From positions 48,291,588 to 48,355,587 of the forward strand of contig BRKX01000018.1 of assembly GCA_026008535.1 (NCBI GenBank): a stretch of DNA of 64,000 nt, given 5' to 3'. The notes under the pieces are model-generated. The model did not search any database. It saw only the letters and a list, made by a program, of their open reading frames with translations, and was not told the DNA's origin. This stretch comes from Perilla frutescens. Its lineage: Eukaryota; Streptophyta; Magnoliopsida; Lamiales; Lamiaceae. Shown one piece after another: positions 49,700 to 60,752 of the stretch. Position 1 is the stretch's first letter; each line of letters begins with the position of its first letter. The translations under genes were made by a program, and so were the position numbers.

Positions 49700-52448
49700 A
49701 TGAAACTGTTTGTGCGGTTTCCTCAGCCAATGGCTGCTCCTCTTCCACGCTCGCCGCCATGGCTGTTGCCCGCTTCCGACAAAATGAGAAACCGCATATT
49801 CAACTGCAAGTCCAACAACGACGAAGACCACCGTCATTTCCAACCGGCACTGGACCGCGCTTCTCTTCGTCTGCAGGAGACCCTCCGCCCAGGCATGCTC
49901 TCTCTCTCTCTCTCTAGATGGGTGTGTTAGTTCGTGGGGCAGAAATGTTGTGTGCGTAATTTTCTTTCAAGCATTTCCTCAAACAGCTACTGTGCTTAAA
50001 AACACAGCTCCATTTGCTATTTAAAAAACAGCTATGTCGTTTCGACAATAACGATGTCGTTTGATCACAATTTTTCTTTCCTTTTTTTTTTCCAAATAAT
50101 CAGTATATGTTCTATGTTTGAAGCTTAAAATTTCAAGAATTGGAAGCTCTAAACTGGTGGAATGAGTGATGAAATAATGTGGGAATTCTGCTTCTATTTG
50201 TTATAATTTCTTGTTCAAGTGCAAGATAGGAATTAGGGAAGATTTGTTGATGTTTTTTTTTTTGGTTTGTGCAGATCCTTTATTCATGGACCCCTACATC
50301 AGATGCCTTCTGCCTCTTGATATTCCAATCAATGTGATGAATGAGGGTTCACACAAACACTGCATTGCAACCAAGTTCATTGATGATAAACTCATCAACA
50401 CACTTCAAAAAAACGACGGGCTTTGGCAGGTATTACATTCGGGCACATCCCTCCGAACATAAAACATGTTCATTGTCAAATAGTCTTTCCCTAATCTAAC
50501 ATGTACCTAAAGTTAGTAGGAGAAGCAAATCTCTTGTTAGAGGGATTCAGCTGGCAAGCAATAGAGTTATTTGATGAGTTTTGCATGGATTATGGTATTA
50601 GGATGCATGTGATGTAATGACTATTCCACATCAATGAAAACTTACAATTAGAAACTATAATCGGTGATTTCGTTTCTGGATTCAGGTATTATAAATAGTG
50701 TGAGAGAAATTCATAGAAGGAAAATATCTATTTCATTGAATATCAGATAATCAAACCATTCAATATGTGTTTGTTGCTATTTATACTGCAGATTACTAAA
50801 GCTAGCTAACTAACTAATCACTGTAATCAACGGTCTTTAATTTATTCCCAATTCATGCATGTGTTAACGAATGGTGTTGATCTTTTGAGCAATGCAGCCT
50901 CGGATTGCTGAGCTGGAAGTGTGTGTATGTAGAATAGTCATTACATCACTTGCTTCCTTATACTATAATCCATGCAAAACTCATCAGTTATTCCTTGTTT
51001 GGAAGTGGCATGCCTTTTTTCTGAATATAGCATTCTTTGTCATGTGTTCCATTTCAATTCTTGCTCGGTTGATTCGGATTATACGTGGAGTTAGTGACCA
51101 TCCTATGTGGAAGGCCGAGTAGATAATTTTCCGTGAGTTTTGAAGTCATAGTTTGTTGTTGTTGTTGTTGTCTTGTTGGCTGTTGCAGATTGTTTTCTTG
51201 ACGGATGGAATGGATACTCGGCCTTACAGGCTCAACTGGCCAGCATCGACAATACTATTTGATATATCTCCGGACATAATATTCAGACGATCAATTCAGA
51301 AGCTTGAAGGTCTGTTTACACCACTATCTCCTACCATTACTTAGTATCCACATATTACTTCCCTTCTTTGTAAATACTTCTTGGTTGGTGATTTGGCCGA
51401 GTTTTTTGGAGAGACTTTGAAATTGAGGATAATTATGTTGAGGTATTTACATTTGATCCAAGTTTTTTTCTCTGAAATTATGACAGCATACGGCACATTC
51501 TTAAACTTCGTATGGCATAGTTTCTTTCCTCGTTTTGATATCTGTTTGAGTAACTTGAGTGTGTCGTGACAGTGTGTAATCTCTCATGAAAACTATTAGA
51601 TGTTGGTGCTAAGATTCCAAGAAGGTGCTTGCGCTATCATGTTCCGTCTGAAACCTCTGATATTCAACGAGCTTTACGGATTAAAGGATACAACGGCACC
51701 AGACCTAGCCTGTGGGTTCTTCAGGTGATCAAATTATGTTCTTCATCATCAAACCTACTCTTCTATAAGATTGCTTTTCACTTTTTCTCCCGCCTCATTG
51801 GTATATCGCGTTGTGTATACAACCTCTCTCTCTCTTAGAAGTTACACGCGATGGTGATTTCTGTTGGCAATCATGCAGGGACTTCCAATGGCTACTTTGG
51901 CCAACTTTGAAGAGATTTTAGGCATTGTGAGTGCTTTAGCCATGAAGGGATCATTCATCGTCGGAGAACTGCCTAGTTGGTTGGTCGAAACTGAGACGAA
52001 GGTGAGCAAGTTTTTAGTTTTGTTCTAGAGAAATCACCCCCACCCTTGAACTGGTATGAAGATCATGATCCATTTCTTGTCTCCGTTTAGTCTGCAACGT
52101 CGAAATGGATCGACAAACTGTTCGTGAGCCACGGCCTAAAGGTGGAGGTCGTTGAGCACGACGAAGTTGCAAGAAACCTCGGGAAAGATTCATCATCCAG
52201 TGACTATGAATACACACTATTTGCAGCAGAGCAGTTGCAGTTTTCTGATGATCAGGTGATCAACTTTGATGTTAAATATCTCTTTGGTTTTCATTCTGGT
52301 TAGCAGGCGGAGGGGCTCGTTTCATTCTCGTTTTCGTCGCGTTTAATAATTTAATGGACGATTCGAAATCTTTCAGATGGAAATATGGAGAAGAGAGTTT
52401 CAAAGGATTGAAGATGATGGAGATGAAGAAGGCTTTGAAGAGCTCTAA
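49700..52448 (+). CDS. S-adenosylmethionine-dependent methyltransferase, LCM-like family
   Basis: A plant protein of the leucine carboxyl methyltransferase-like superfamily, conserved but of unknown substrate. Exons are 49700-49892, 50275-50429, 51189-51309, 51600-51724, 51879-52001, 52091-52255 and 52377-52448, giving 954 nt, or 317 aa. The motif VFLTDGMDTRPYRLNWP (about residue 120) holds the SAM-binding GxDTR signature. The C-terminus MEIWRREFQRIEDDGDEEG is typical of the plant group. The start could be the ATG at 49700 or the one ten codons later. The basic, proline-containing N-terminus may be an organelle signal, but this is weak. Reading through in frame needs a GC-AG first intron (CCCAG then GCATGC). 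A GT donor at 49927 (GTTAGT) in the same phase would instead add about 12 residues from a CT microsatellite. Confidence 0.88.
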
Positions 52449-54929
52449 GTAGGCACCATTTTATTTTATTTTTGTTAATTGTTGTAAAAATCGTGAACTT
52501 TGAGCGTAGTTGAAAATTTAACACGAACTTTAAATGTAGGCAATTAAGATATCGACTTATAACTCGTGTGTTATTCAATATCCTCAAATTTTTGTAAAAA
52601 AAAAACACATCTCCAATTCAGCTGACAACTTTCTCGTTTATTCAAATTTGTTGTTATTAGACCATCAATTTTTAAAAAGGGATGTTAAAGAGGCCGCATT
52701 TCACACTTGCGTCTACAAAAAATTGAGGATTTTGAAATTCGGTAACATCAACGTCTTATTTGAAAATTGATAGTCAAGCCCGATGGGCTTGAACAAACGA
52801 GCAAATTGTCGGCTAAATCATCAGTGAATTATTTTTACAAAAATTTGGACATGTTGAATAACATCTAAATTAAAACTTGATATCATAGTTGTTTACCTTT
52901 TCTTTGTTAAATTAACATCATACATCCAAAGTTCATGATTTTTAAGATAATTAATTTTTTTATTATTAGTATAAAGTGAGTTTTCCTTTTTTTGCAGTCA
53001 TTTTCTGTATTCATTGGGGCTTGAGGCCTTGTAAAAGCCCAGATCGATTTGCACCTTTTAGCCCAATTATTATTCTATATTCCAATTCAAATAATATTTC
53101 GTTTTATCTTTCAAAATCACTCACATATCCCATAATTTAAATGTACATTTGGATTTGCCCATAAGGCCCTATAAACGCATCATTGCAAGATATTTATTTA
53201 TTTTATTTGTTGGGAAAATGTGAGTATTGGATCTCGAATCCGAGATATCTCTCTTTTATATAAGGGTATTTGCCGCTTGAGTGTCTCTGAACGAATTTAA
53301 AAAAGTTGTAGAGTGAACAAAAATTAACTTACATATTTTAGAGTTACATTTTAAATGTATAATTACTCCTACTTCGCTTATATGAGTTTATTAATACATT
53401 TCAATTTGAATTTATTGATCTCAATTAGGGTGTATATTTATTTTGAAAAAATTAATTATCGAGCACAGTGCACTCACCAGACACATGCACTGGTCGTTGG
53501 ATAAAAAAAAATTAAATAAATTCACTTTAATTTTCGGATTCACTAATTTCATTTTAGGGTATATAATTATTTTTTAAAAAAATAACTGTCGAGCACAGTG
53601 CATGAGCCCACGTGTTAGCATCGGGCAAGTGCACTGCAAGTCATCGCATCAAAAATAAATAAATTAATTCACTTTAATTTAATGGTATTTATTTTTGGGG
53701 AGAAAAATATAAAATGAAAAAAATTAGACATGTGGGCTCCACATGCCGCTGGACTGAGATATTGGTACACCGCTGTTGTACTGAATACAATCTCTAAATA
53801 CATTATGATAACTATTCAACCTCTTCAAGTAAGTCAATATATCTAAAGTTGTATAATGTGTTAGTTATAATGTGTTAGTAATGCAAATGGCAAGGTGTTT
53901 TGCTATTGAGTTAAAGATAATTTTTTGTAATAGAAATAATAAAAGAATTTCTATAAATAGTTAGAAAAGAAAAGAGAAAAGTTTAGAAAGTGCATGTGTG
54001 CATTATAAATCTAGAAAAATAGAGAAAATACAAATGAACAAATGATTAAAAATTAGAAGCGATCCATATAAATTAATTTAAATCACACGATAAGTTAGTT
54101 GAATGTGAAATAAATGACTTAAGCTATCTATATATATGCAGTTTAGTGAATGGACTTGAGTAATTAAAAAAAGAATTAAAAGTTAAGAGATCGAAAATGA
54201 GCAGTAAAAAATTTATTAAAAAAAAGAGAGTTAGTCTTAAGGTATAAAATATGTTATAAGTATGAAATCTGTTGGACTTTGCATTTTTACACACTCCACC
54301 AATGGGCAATCCTAAGTCAAATAACAAAAATAAAATTAAAAAAAATATGTTATTATTTATTTATAATATAAAAAAATAAATGTGTTGATGTTGCATTAGT
54401 TCATTATCATGACTTTCGTTGCTAAAAATTATTTGGGTCATCTCTAGAACCCGATCAAAATAATCAAGGAGAATACGCACTAAAATCCATGCTTTCCTAA
54501 GTTTAATAACCAAAACAAAATAAAAATATGTTATTATATAATTATAATAAAAAAAATAAATATATATGTATTATATTAGTATATTACCACGACCTCTGTT
54601 GCTAAAAATTATTTGGGCCATGTCTAGAGCCCGATCAAAATAATCAAATTGGGAGAGTACACGGTAAACTCCATGCTTTTATTAGATCGAACTTTTATTA
54701 AAAAAATATTAAATATTTTGTAATATAATTTTCTTTAACAAAAAATAAATGTATAAAAAATTTACCATGGACCGGCAAGGAATAGGTGATTGTGTTGGTC
54801 TAATCTCCCATCCCAAATGATCACGATGTGGTCTGGCCCCACATGCCATGTACGAAGAACATATTTTATATGATACTAGTGTATTTCACATACAATATAT
54901 GAAAATTTTTCTGCACATTTTAAATTTAA
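52449..54929. other. AT-rich intergenic stretch
   Basis: Two related blocks near 53455-53530 and 53580-53690 share CGAGCACAGTGCA and TTCACTTTAATTT. Another duplicated pair is listed at 54343-54680. No gene was seen. Confidence 0.45.
54343..54680. repeat. Diverged tandem duplication of about 190 bp
   Basis: Two blocks in a row share GTTGCTAAAAATTATTTGGG, CTAGA.CCCGATCAAAATAA and CTCCATGCTTT / ATCCATGCTTT. Confidence 0.8.
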
Positions 54930-56076
54930 GGGGGTGTATTGGATAAAGAGTCTGTATGATTTTTTTTTTTACTTTTAAAATTTGGGTGTATTCAATCCAC
55001 AGTTTTAAAAGTCTTAAAAAATCTAGAGGTATTCAACACGGATTTTAAAATATCTTAAAAAATTCAGATATATTCAAAACTCCATAGATTTTAAAATGTT
55101 AATGATTCTATTGGATTTCACCTCAAAATCACCTAAAAAATACAAAGAATGGAATCCGACTTTTGCCCATGAGATTTTAATGGATTCGTAAACCTCAGCG
55201 TCGGGTGTGATCCAGCGGCCGCTGAGGCGTTTAGCATCGAACAACCCAGCGCGCGGTGTACTCCAGTGGTCACTAGGAATAAGTCGGTTAGTATGTCAGC
55301 CCCGGCTGAGATTCAGCCGAGGCTGGACCAAATTGAATCTTTTTTCTCTAGTTCGAATCGATGTTCTTTATCTGATCTGGGCAAAGTTGTTGTTTGGGGA
55401 CTGTTTCTAATTGCTTGTAATAGTAAGAAATGCTGCATTGTTGGACATCAAGAGTTGAAGTAAGTTGAGTTTAGTTGTTCATTAATCTCGATCTTCATCT
55501 GTTCAAATTTTTGAAAAAAAATACAAAAAAATTGATTGATCAAGCAATAGATATGGTGGAGGAGGGGAATGAATCACTGTTCGTTTGCAAGTTGTGCAGC
55601 AAGAGATTCCCATGTGGGAAGTCGCTAAGGGGTCACATGAGGTCTCATGCAGTGGCGAATTCAACTGAATTTAAGGAAAAAGTTGAGTTGAGCATGAAGA
55701 AGAATCATCATCCACTAGTTAGTGAATCTGGGAATTTGCAGCAATTCGGCTATGGCTTGATGGAGAACCTGAAGAAGACGTGGCGGGCTGTGGATTCGCG
55801 GTTGCCATTACTGCAGTAGAAGGTCTGTAAGCAATGTGGGAAAGGGTTTCAGTCGATGAAGGCGTTGTGTGGTCACATGGCTTACCATTCAGACAAGGAT
55901 AAAGGGACTGCTAAGGATAATCATAATCTTTCTTGGACGAGTGAGAATCAGAAAATGATGTTTGATAGTTAGTCTGATACAGAAGTTGAGGATAAGTTTA
56001 GGCTTAGAACTAGATCATCTAAGAGTAGGAGGTGCAAGAAAGTTGTGAGGATTTGCCTTTTGTGCTGGCTAATAAT

Positions 56077-56668
56077 TGTAGAGTCCCTATTTCTATATAG
56101 ACTCAAAGCGCATGCCCAAAACCATTTAGAAGTCTAAAGAATGGAAGACGTCGACACTACGAGGTCGATGCCTCAATAACCAAGGTCCAAAGGTCTAAAA
56201 AAGAAACCGAGCATGAGTGGACTCCTAAGGAGACCAAGTCAAAATATCCGTTTAAGATAAGGGAGGCCCCGTCAAAACCCTAAAAGGGATAGAAGGGATC
56301 CGTCGAAAATCGGAAAACAGTCAAACCCTCCTTTACATACGCTCCTTTCATAATAAGAGGGGGGTATCGAACCATACACAATCACTTGTACAATACCAAT
56401 ATTCATTCATTCACGAACTATCTTCATACAATCCACCACTTGGCTTGCTCATTACATTCTGTAGTTATAGAATTCATATTTGAAATATCTATTTATCGCT
56501 TTTATTCAATTTTCATTGTTATTTAATAGTTTCGATTCTGACTTGAGCGTCGGAGTCCGTTCGATCATCAACCCTCGATGGTTCTTCGGTTTCACATGTT
56601 TTTTATCTTGTAGATCACCAGAGCCAGAACTCGAAGAACGATCAATTGTAGAGCTTTTGACCTCTACA
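56077..56668 (+). repeat. 5' LTR of the LARD-like element
   Basis: 592 bp, TG...CA, containing TCATAATAAGAGGGGGGTAT and ATTCATTCATTCACGAAC near the middle. Confidence 0.88.
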
Positions 56669-56850
56669 TTTTAGCGCCACCATGGGGCAATCTTCCGCAA
56701 AAAGGGGATGAATTGGGAGCCCGACGCCCTTCTCCGCCACCGACGTGTAGAAAGTCATGAAGCCTGGTAGAGGTCGATGAGCTTGGTCGGCAGAACCAAG
56801 AGATTGGACCTCAATCCCAGCACCCGACACCGATGGTGAGGTCAACCTTT

Positions 56851-57165
56851 TTAAAGCTCATCGCTCACCTTCGGAGCGATCTCAGAGGCTTTGAACCTCT
56901 CTCTTGCTTTGACTTCCCGGATTTGTAGCTTCCGCCCTAGGGGTAATATCCCCTTCACCACCGCCACTTCACACTTGCTAACTACTGCCTGACCAACCGA
57001 ACGGAGAATAATGACTGACGGCCTGCTACTCTTTCCCTTTCCCGTGACCCTGAAGATCACGGGAGAGTCAGAACTCCCCAACTGTTCTGACCTAGAGTGT
57101 TGTTCTACCTCTTTGCCGCCATAGCTCCTCGTTTTCTCAGTGTTTGAGTCCCCACTCGCACTCAT
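56851..57165 (-). CDS. Minus-strand open frame inside the LARD-like element, unknown
   Basis: A frame of about 104 codons starts MSASGDSNTEKTRSYGG on the strand opposite to the element and remains open to 56851. It has SPVIFRVTGKGKSS and VGQAVVSKCEVAVVKGILP stretches but no motif I can name. The sequence upstream on the minus strand (57166-57270 and, beyond the solo LTR, 58687-58830) has CTAGGGTT and pyrimidine-rich words like a plant 5' leader. It may be a captured host gene fragment or an antisense gene of the element. The conceptual product is given only as a hint. Confidence 0.35.
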   Translation of the reverse strand: MSASGDSNTEKTRSYGGKEVEQHSRSEQLGSSDSPVIFRVTGKGKSSRPSVIILRSVGQAVVSKCEVAVVKGILPLGRKLQIREVKARERFKASEIAPKVSDEL

Positions 57166-57276
57166 CTTCAACCCAGAAATATTCGACAGATAAGGCAAAC
57201 CCTAGAACTGAACCAGCAATCGGAAAACTCTACACCCTTCTAAAAGTGTCGAATTCCGGGAAAAACCGTCACCCGC

Positions 57277-58681
57277 TGATTGAGCCATATTTTCCTAAAG
57301 TTTTCGGGTTGATTTTGTGTCTATTGTTGCTATGTTAATTACCCAATTGCTTTATTTTGTAGAAAGAAGTGTTTTTTTGAGTTAATGCAGGTAGTTAACA
57401 CAACATTGAAGAATTAGCCAAGATTTCAGACTGAAGATGCACATTTTGACTTGAGGAGATTTGAAGTCGCAGTCAGTAAGGGCATACTGTAGGAGCTAAA
57501 AATTCTGGGCGCAGTTCATGGGTTTCAACAATTAGAACTGGGCTGATCCATGAGTCTTGAGACTTCCAGTGGGCCCAGACGTGAGTTACAATCTGGAAAT
57601 TAATTTGGAAGCGACTACAAAGAAGTCTACAACCTAAGGAGTCTCTTTGGTCAACTTACCTAGTTTAGATAGATATAGATTTTTATTTCCTAGTTAAGTT
57701 AGACTCTCTTATGGATATTAGATATATTAGGATCTATTTTGCTTTTAATTAAGATTGGAGATCGTTCGCACAGCAGCGAGACCGCAGAGACGCAATTTTA
57801 TTCAGTTTCATATTTTCTTTTCTAGTTCATTGTGTTCGAAGTTTTCAAGATTTTATGCGATCAAGTTTTACTATGATTTCCAGCTAAAGTCCAACATATC
57901 TCGGGTGACGACTTAACGAACCTCTAGCAAACTAAACCGTGAGATCTAACTGCTTTATCATTTAATTGAATGCATGTATCTGTTGTTCTTAAATTTCATG
58001 TCGTTAATTGTTACGGCGTTGCTAGGTAGTTGCAAATATTTAGTAACTCAGAATTAATTAGTAGCCAATTAAATCGGTCATCCGTAATTGTGGTTTAAGT
58101 TTAATCAGTGGTAAAACGGTTTTTCAGAATCAGGGAAATAACAGTCAAGTTCCAACTGTCCTGTGTCAGAGTCGGTTGGATTTGAATCGGGTTTTTCTAG
58201 AATTCAATGTTGTCGGCTCATTAAACCTATAGAGTGTCTCTTACGGTTGTCAGTCGATTAGGGAAATAATTGGTGAAGTGTCTTCCTAGTTATTGAGAAA
58301 TTATGGAGAAATTAGGTCGCGTCAGTAAGTGTCTTCAGCGACTATAACTGGTTTGCATGAGTTGATTAAATTAATCTTTGCATCAAGGATCGGTTTAGTG
58401 AGCTAGAGTGGAGTTAGCTGGAATCCAGGATATTTCTTTAATCATTGTTAGAATCGGTTCTTTGCGTATTTGTTTATTTAATTCAATTTTATTCTTGCCT
58501 TCGTTAAATTCAGTTTAAAAATCTCAAGACCCCCGTTTGAAGTTTGGTTATATAGATTGGAAATAAGGAGTAATTCTCGCCGGTCCTTTGGTAGACGATC
58601 CTGCTCGTCGCTGTACTCTGCAGTAAGGGCTCACCGACTAGTTTGTCGGGACATTTATTTTTGGTGAAAAATGACCTACCA
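57277..58681 (+). mobile_element. Athila-type solo LTR
   Basis: 1405 bp, starting TGATTGAGCC and ending GACCTACCA, with CCCGC duplicated at 57272-57276 and 58682-58686. It is homologous over its length to the LTR at 1651-3034. The internal part of the element was lost, presumably by recombination between its two LTRs. Confidence 0.88.
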
Positions 58682-59268
58682 CCCGCCGTGAAAACCACAA
58701 AGCCCAAAGAGTCAATAAAATTGCCCAGAAACCAACAATATCGCCCAACACTACCCAAAAACCAAGAACCCTAGAAAAAACCTAAAAGTTGCTGCGAATT
58801 CTCCGGATATCCCAAAAATCGCTAAGAAATACAAGAAAATACTAAGAGTTACTGCTAAATATCCTCAAAGATTTCTTTAAGTCTACGAAAAATACTAAAG
58901 ATACATATCCATTATAGAAAATGATAAAGGAGAAGAGAACGAGAAAATAACCTGGAAACCATGCGACAATGGGAGTCCGAAAAACAATCGTAGCAAAAGC
59001 CTTCACGCAGCATGATAAGTGCAAAAGATGGCAGCGGAAAGAACGGAGTAGAAATCTTTCAAGAGATTTTTACGTTAGTGAGGATTTTTCTCACGAGGAG
59101 ATTTGGTTGAGGAGGGGACTGTTGAAATTCTGAATAATGATTAGAGAGAGAACAGTTTTTTCCTCGATATTTGAATTACAGGATAGAGACGATGTGGTCT
59201 GGGCACATGTGTCTTGATCTAACGGCGAGCGTTGGCCTAGGGAACGGGAAAATTAAGATCCGTACTTC

Positions 59269-59598
59269 AGGTCTGGAGCTCCACGAGGTCTACTTTCACG
59301 ACCTCAGAAGCTCCCCCAGGACCTGCCTTCAGGTCTGGAGCTCCACGAGGTCTGCTTTCACGATCTAAGAAGCTCCCCCAGAACCTGCCTTTAGGTCTGG
59401 AGCTCCACGAGGTCTGTTCTCACGACCTCAGAAGCTCCCCCAAGACTTGCCTTCAGGTCTGGAGCTCCACGAGGTTTGCTCTCACGACCTCGGAAGCTCC
59501 CCCAGGACCTGCCTTAAGGTCTAGAGCTCCACGAGGTTTGCTCTCACGACCTCAGAAGCTCCCCCAGGACCTGCCTTCAAGTCCGGAGCTCACGAGAG
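59269..59598 (+). repeat. 62-bp tandem repeat, five copies and a partial
   Basis: Units starting AGGTCTGGAGCTCCACGAGG occur at 59269, 59331, 59393, 59455 and 59517. A degenerate one starts at 59579. Each unit holds GGAGCTCC and GAAGCTCCCCC. The array lies just before the 3' LTR of the LARD-like element and is much richer in GC than its surroundings. Confidence 0.92.
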
Positions 59599-59681
59599 CT
59601 GAACTAAGATGACCATTAATAGAACGTCGAGATTCATTATCTGATCCTTGAAATACATGAATCAAGTAATGAAGAGCTAAC

Positions 59682-60273
59682 TGTAGAGGCCCTATTTCTA
59701 TATAGGCCCAAAGCTCAGGCCCACGACCATTTAGAAGTCTAAAGAATCAAAGAGGTCGACACCACGATGTCAACACCTCAGTAACCAAGGTCTGGAGGTC
59801 TAAAAAAGAAACCAAGCATGAGCGGACTCTTAAGGAGACCAAGTTAAAATATCCATTGAAGATAAGGGAGACCCCGTCAAAACCCTAAAAGGGATAGAAG
59901 GGATCCCCAAAAATTAGAAAATAGTTAAACCCTCCCTTATATACGCTCCTTTCATAATAAGAGGGGGGTATCGAACCATACACAATCATTTGTACAATAT
60001 CAATGTGCATTCATTCACGAACTATCTTCATACAATCCACCACTCGGCTTGCTCATTACATTCTATAGTTATAGAATTCAGATTCGAAATATCTATTTAT
60101 TGCTTTTATTCGATTTTCATTGTTATTTATTAGTTTCACTTCTGACTTGAGCATTGAAGTCCGTTCGATCATCAACCCCCTGACAGTCCTTCGACTTCAC
60201 GTGTTTTTTGTCTTGTAGATCGCCGGAGCCCGAACTCGAAGAACGATCAATTGTAGAGTTTTTAACCTCTACA
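59682..60273 (+). repeat. 3' LTR of the LARD-like element
   Basis: 592 bp, same ends as the 5' LTR, followed by the ATAAT duplication and the resumed zinc finger sequence. Confidence 0.88.
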
Positions 60274-60752
60274 ATAATGGCTCATCTTCGATTTATGAGA
60301 TTGATGGATAGGAACAAGATGAGTTTGTTAAGTGTTTGATGATGTTGTCAAGGGATTCTGGGATCAAAGGTGGTGTAAATGTGCTAAGGATGAGTCGGGT
60401 GTATCAGTTGATTGGTTAGAAGGAATGGTGGATCAGCCACAAATGAGTTGAGCAAATCGAGCAAGGGAGACTCGTATGATGACGATGATGGTGATGGATT
60501 AATGTCTTCAAGATCTTTTACTTTCTTCCAAAATACGTTGCGGCTGGATACCAACGGTCGCTGGGTTACGCATCGATCGTTGGCTGTGCTTCAACGAGCG
60601 ATGGGAAGAAGGATTCCAAATCCAGTGAAATCGTCACAAATTCATTTACAAATCAAGGGAGACTCCATGTGGAGTCAATGGATTTTCTAAATCCATGAAC
60701 TTTTTAAAGTCCAAAAAAATCTAATAAAATCTAGATCCAATACACTCCCTAA

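Larger units (their letters stand above)
56077..60273 (+). mobile_element. Non-autonomous LTR retroelement (LARD-like), 4.2 kb
   Basis: Two 592-bp LTRs (56077-56668 and 59682-60273) begin TGTAGAG and end CTCTACA. ATAAT is duplicated at 56072-56076 and 60274-60278. The LTRs differ at many sites, so the insertion is not very recent. No gag or pol is recognised. The sequence after the 5' LTR (TAGCGCCACCATGGGGC) may be a primer site. The inside contains a minus-strand open frame, an Athila-type solo LTR (57277-58681) and a 62-bp tandem repeat. Confidence 0.88.
55553..60510 (+). pseudogene. Captured ZAT-type C2H2 zinc finger gene, broken
   Basis: This derives from a plant-specific C2H2 transcription factor of the ZAT4/ZAT9 kind. 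The first part (55553-56076) begins MVEEGNESLFVCKLCSKRFP. Its first finger has C-x2-C and GHMRSH. After an in-frame TAG comes the second finger, CKQCGKGFQSMKALCGHMAY. The second part (60274 to about 60510) continues after the LTR element with LANNGSSSIYEIDG, a stop, then EQDEFVKCLMMLSRDSG, a segment typical of these proteins. The LTR element lies exactly between LAN and the rest with a 5-bp duplication. The finger motif QALGGH is changed to SLRGH in finger 1 and ALCGH in finger 2. Several stops show it is not a functional gene now. Confidence 0.82.
54930..60749. mobile_element. Harbinger-like element carrying a zinc finger gene (Pack-type)
   Basis: The ends are GGGGGTGTATTGGA (54930) and TCCAATACACTCCC (ending 60749). 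TAA is directly repeated at 54927-54929 and 60750-60752. The arms match the 630-bp MITE at 16802-17431 in inverse orientation, including the GC-rich part (CAGCGGCCGCTG) and the ACTCCATGTGGAGT palindrome. Instead of transposase the element carries a broken C2H2 zinc finger gene. That gene is in turn interrupted by an LTR element (56077-60273). Without that insertion the element would be about 1.6 kb. Confidence 0.82.

Noticed and set aside
55207..55463. Open frames left of the zinc finger sequence
   Set aside because: They fall in the arm of the Harbinger-like element, which is also found without coding function at 16802-17431.
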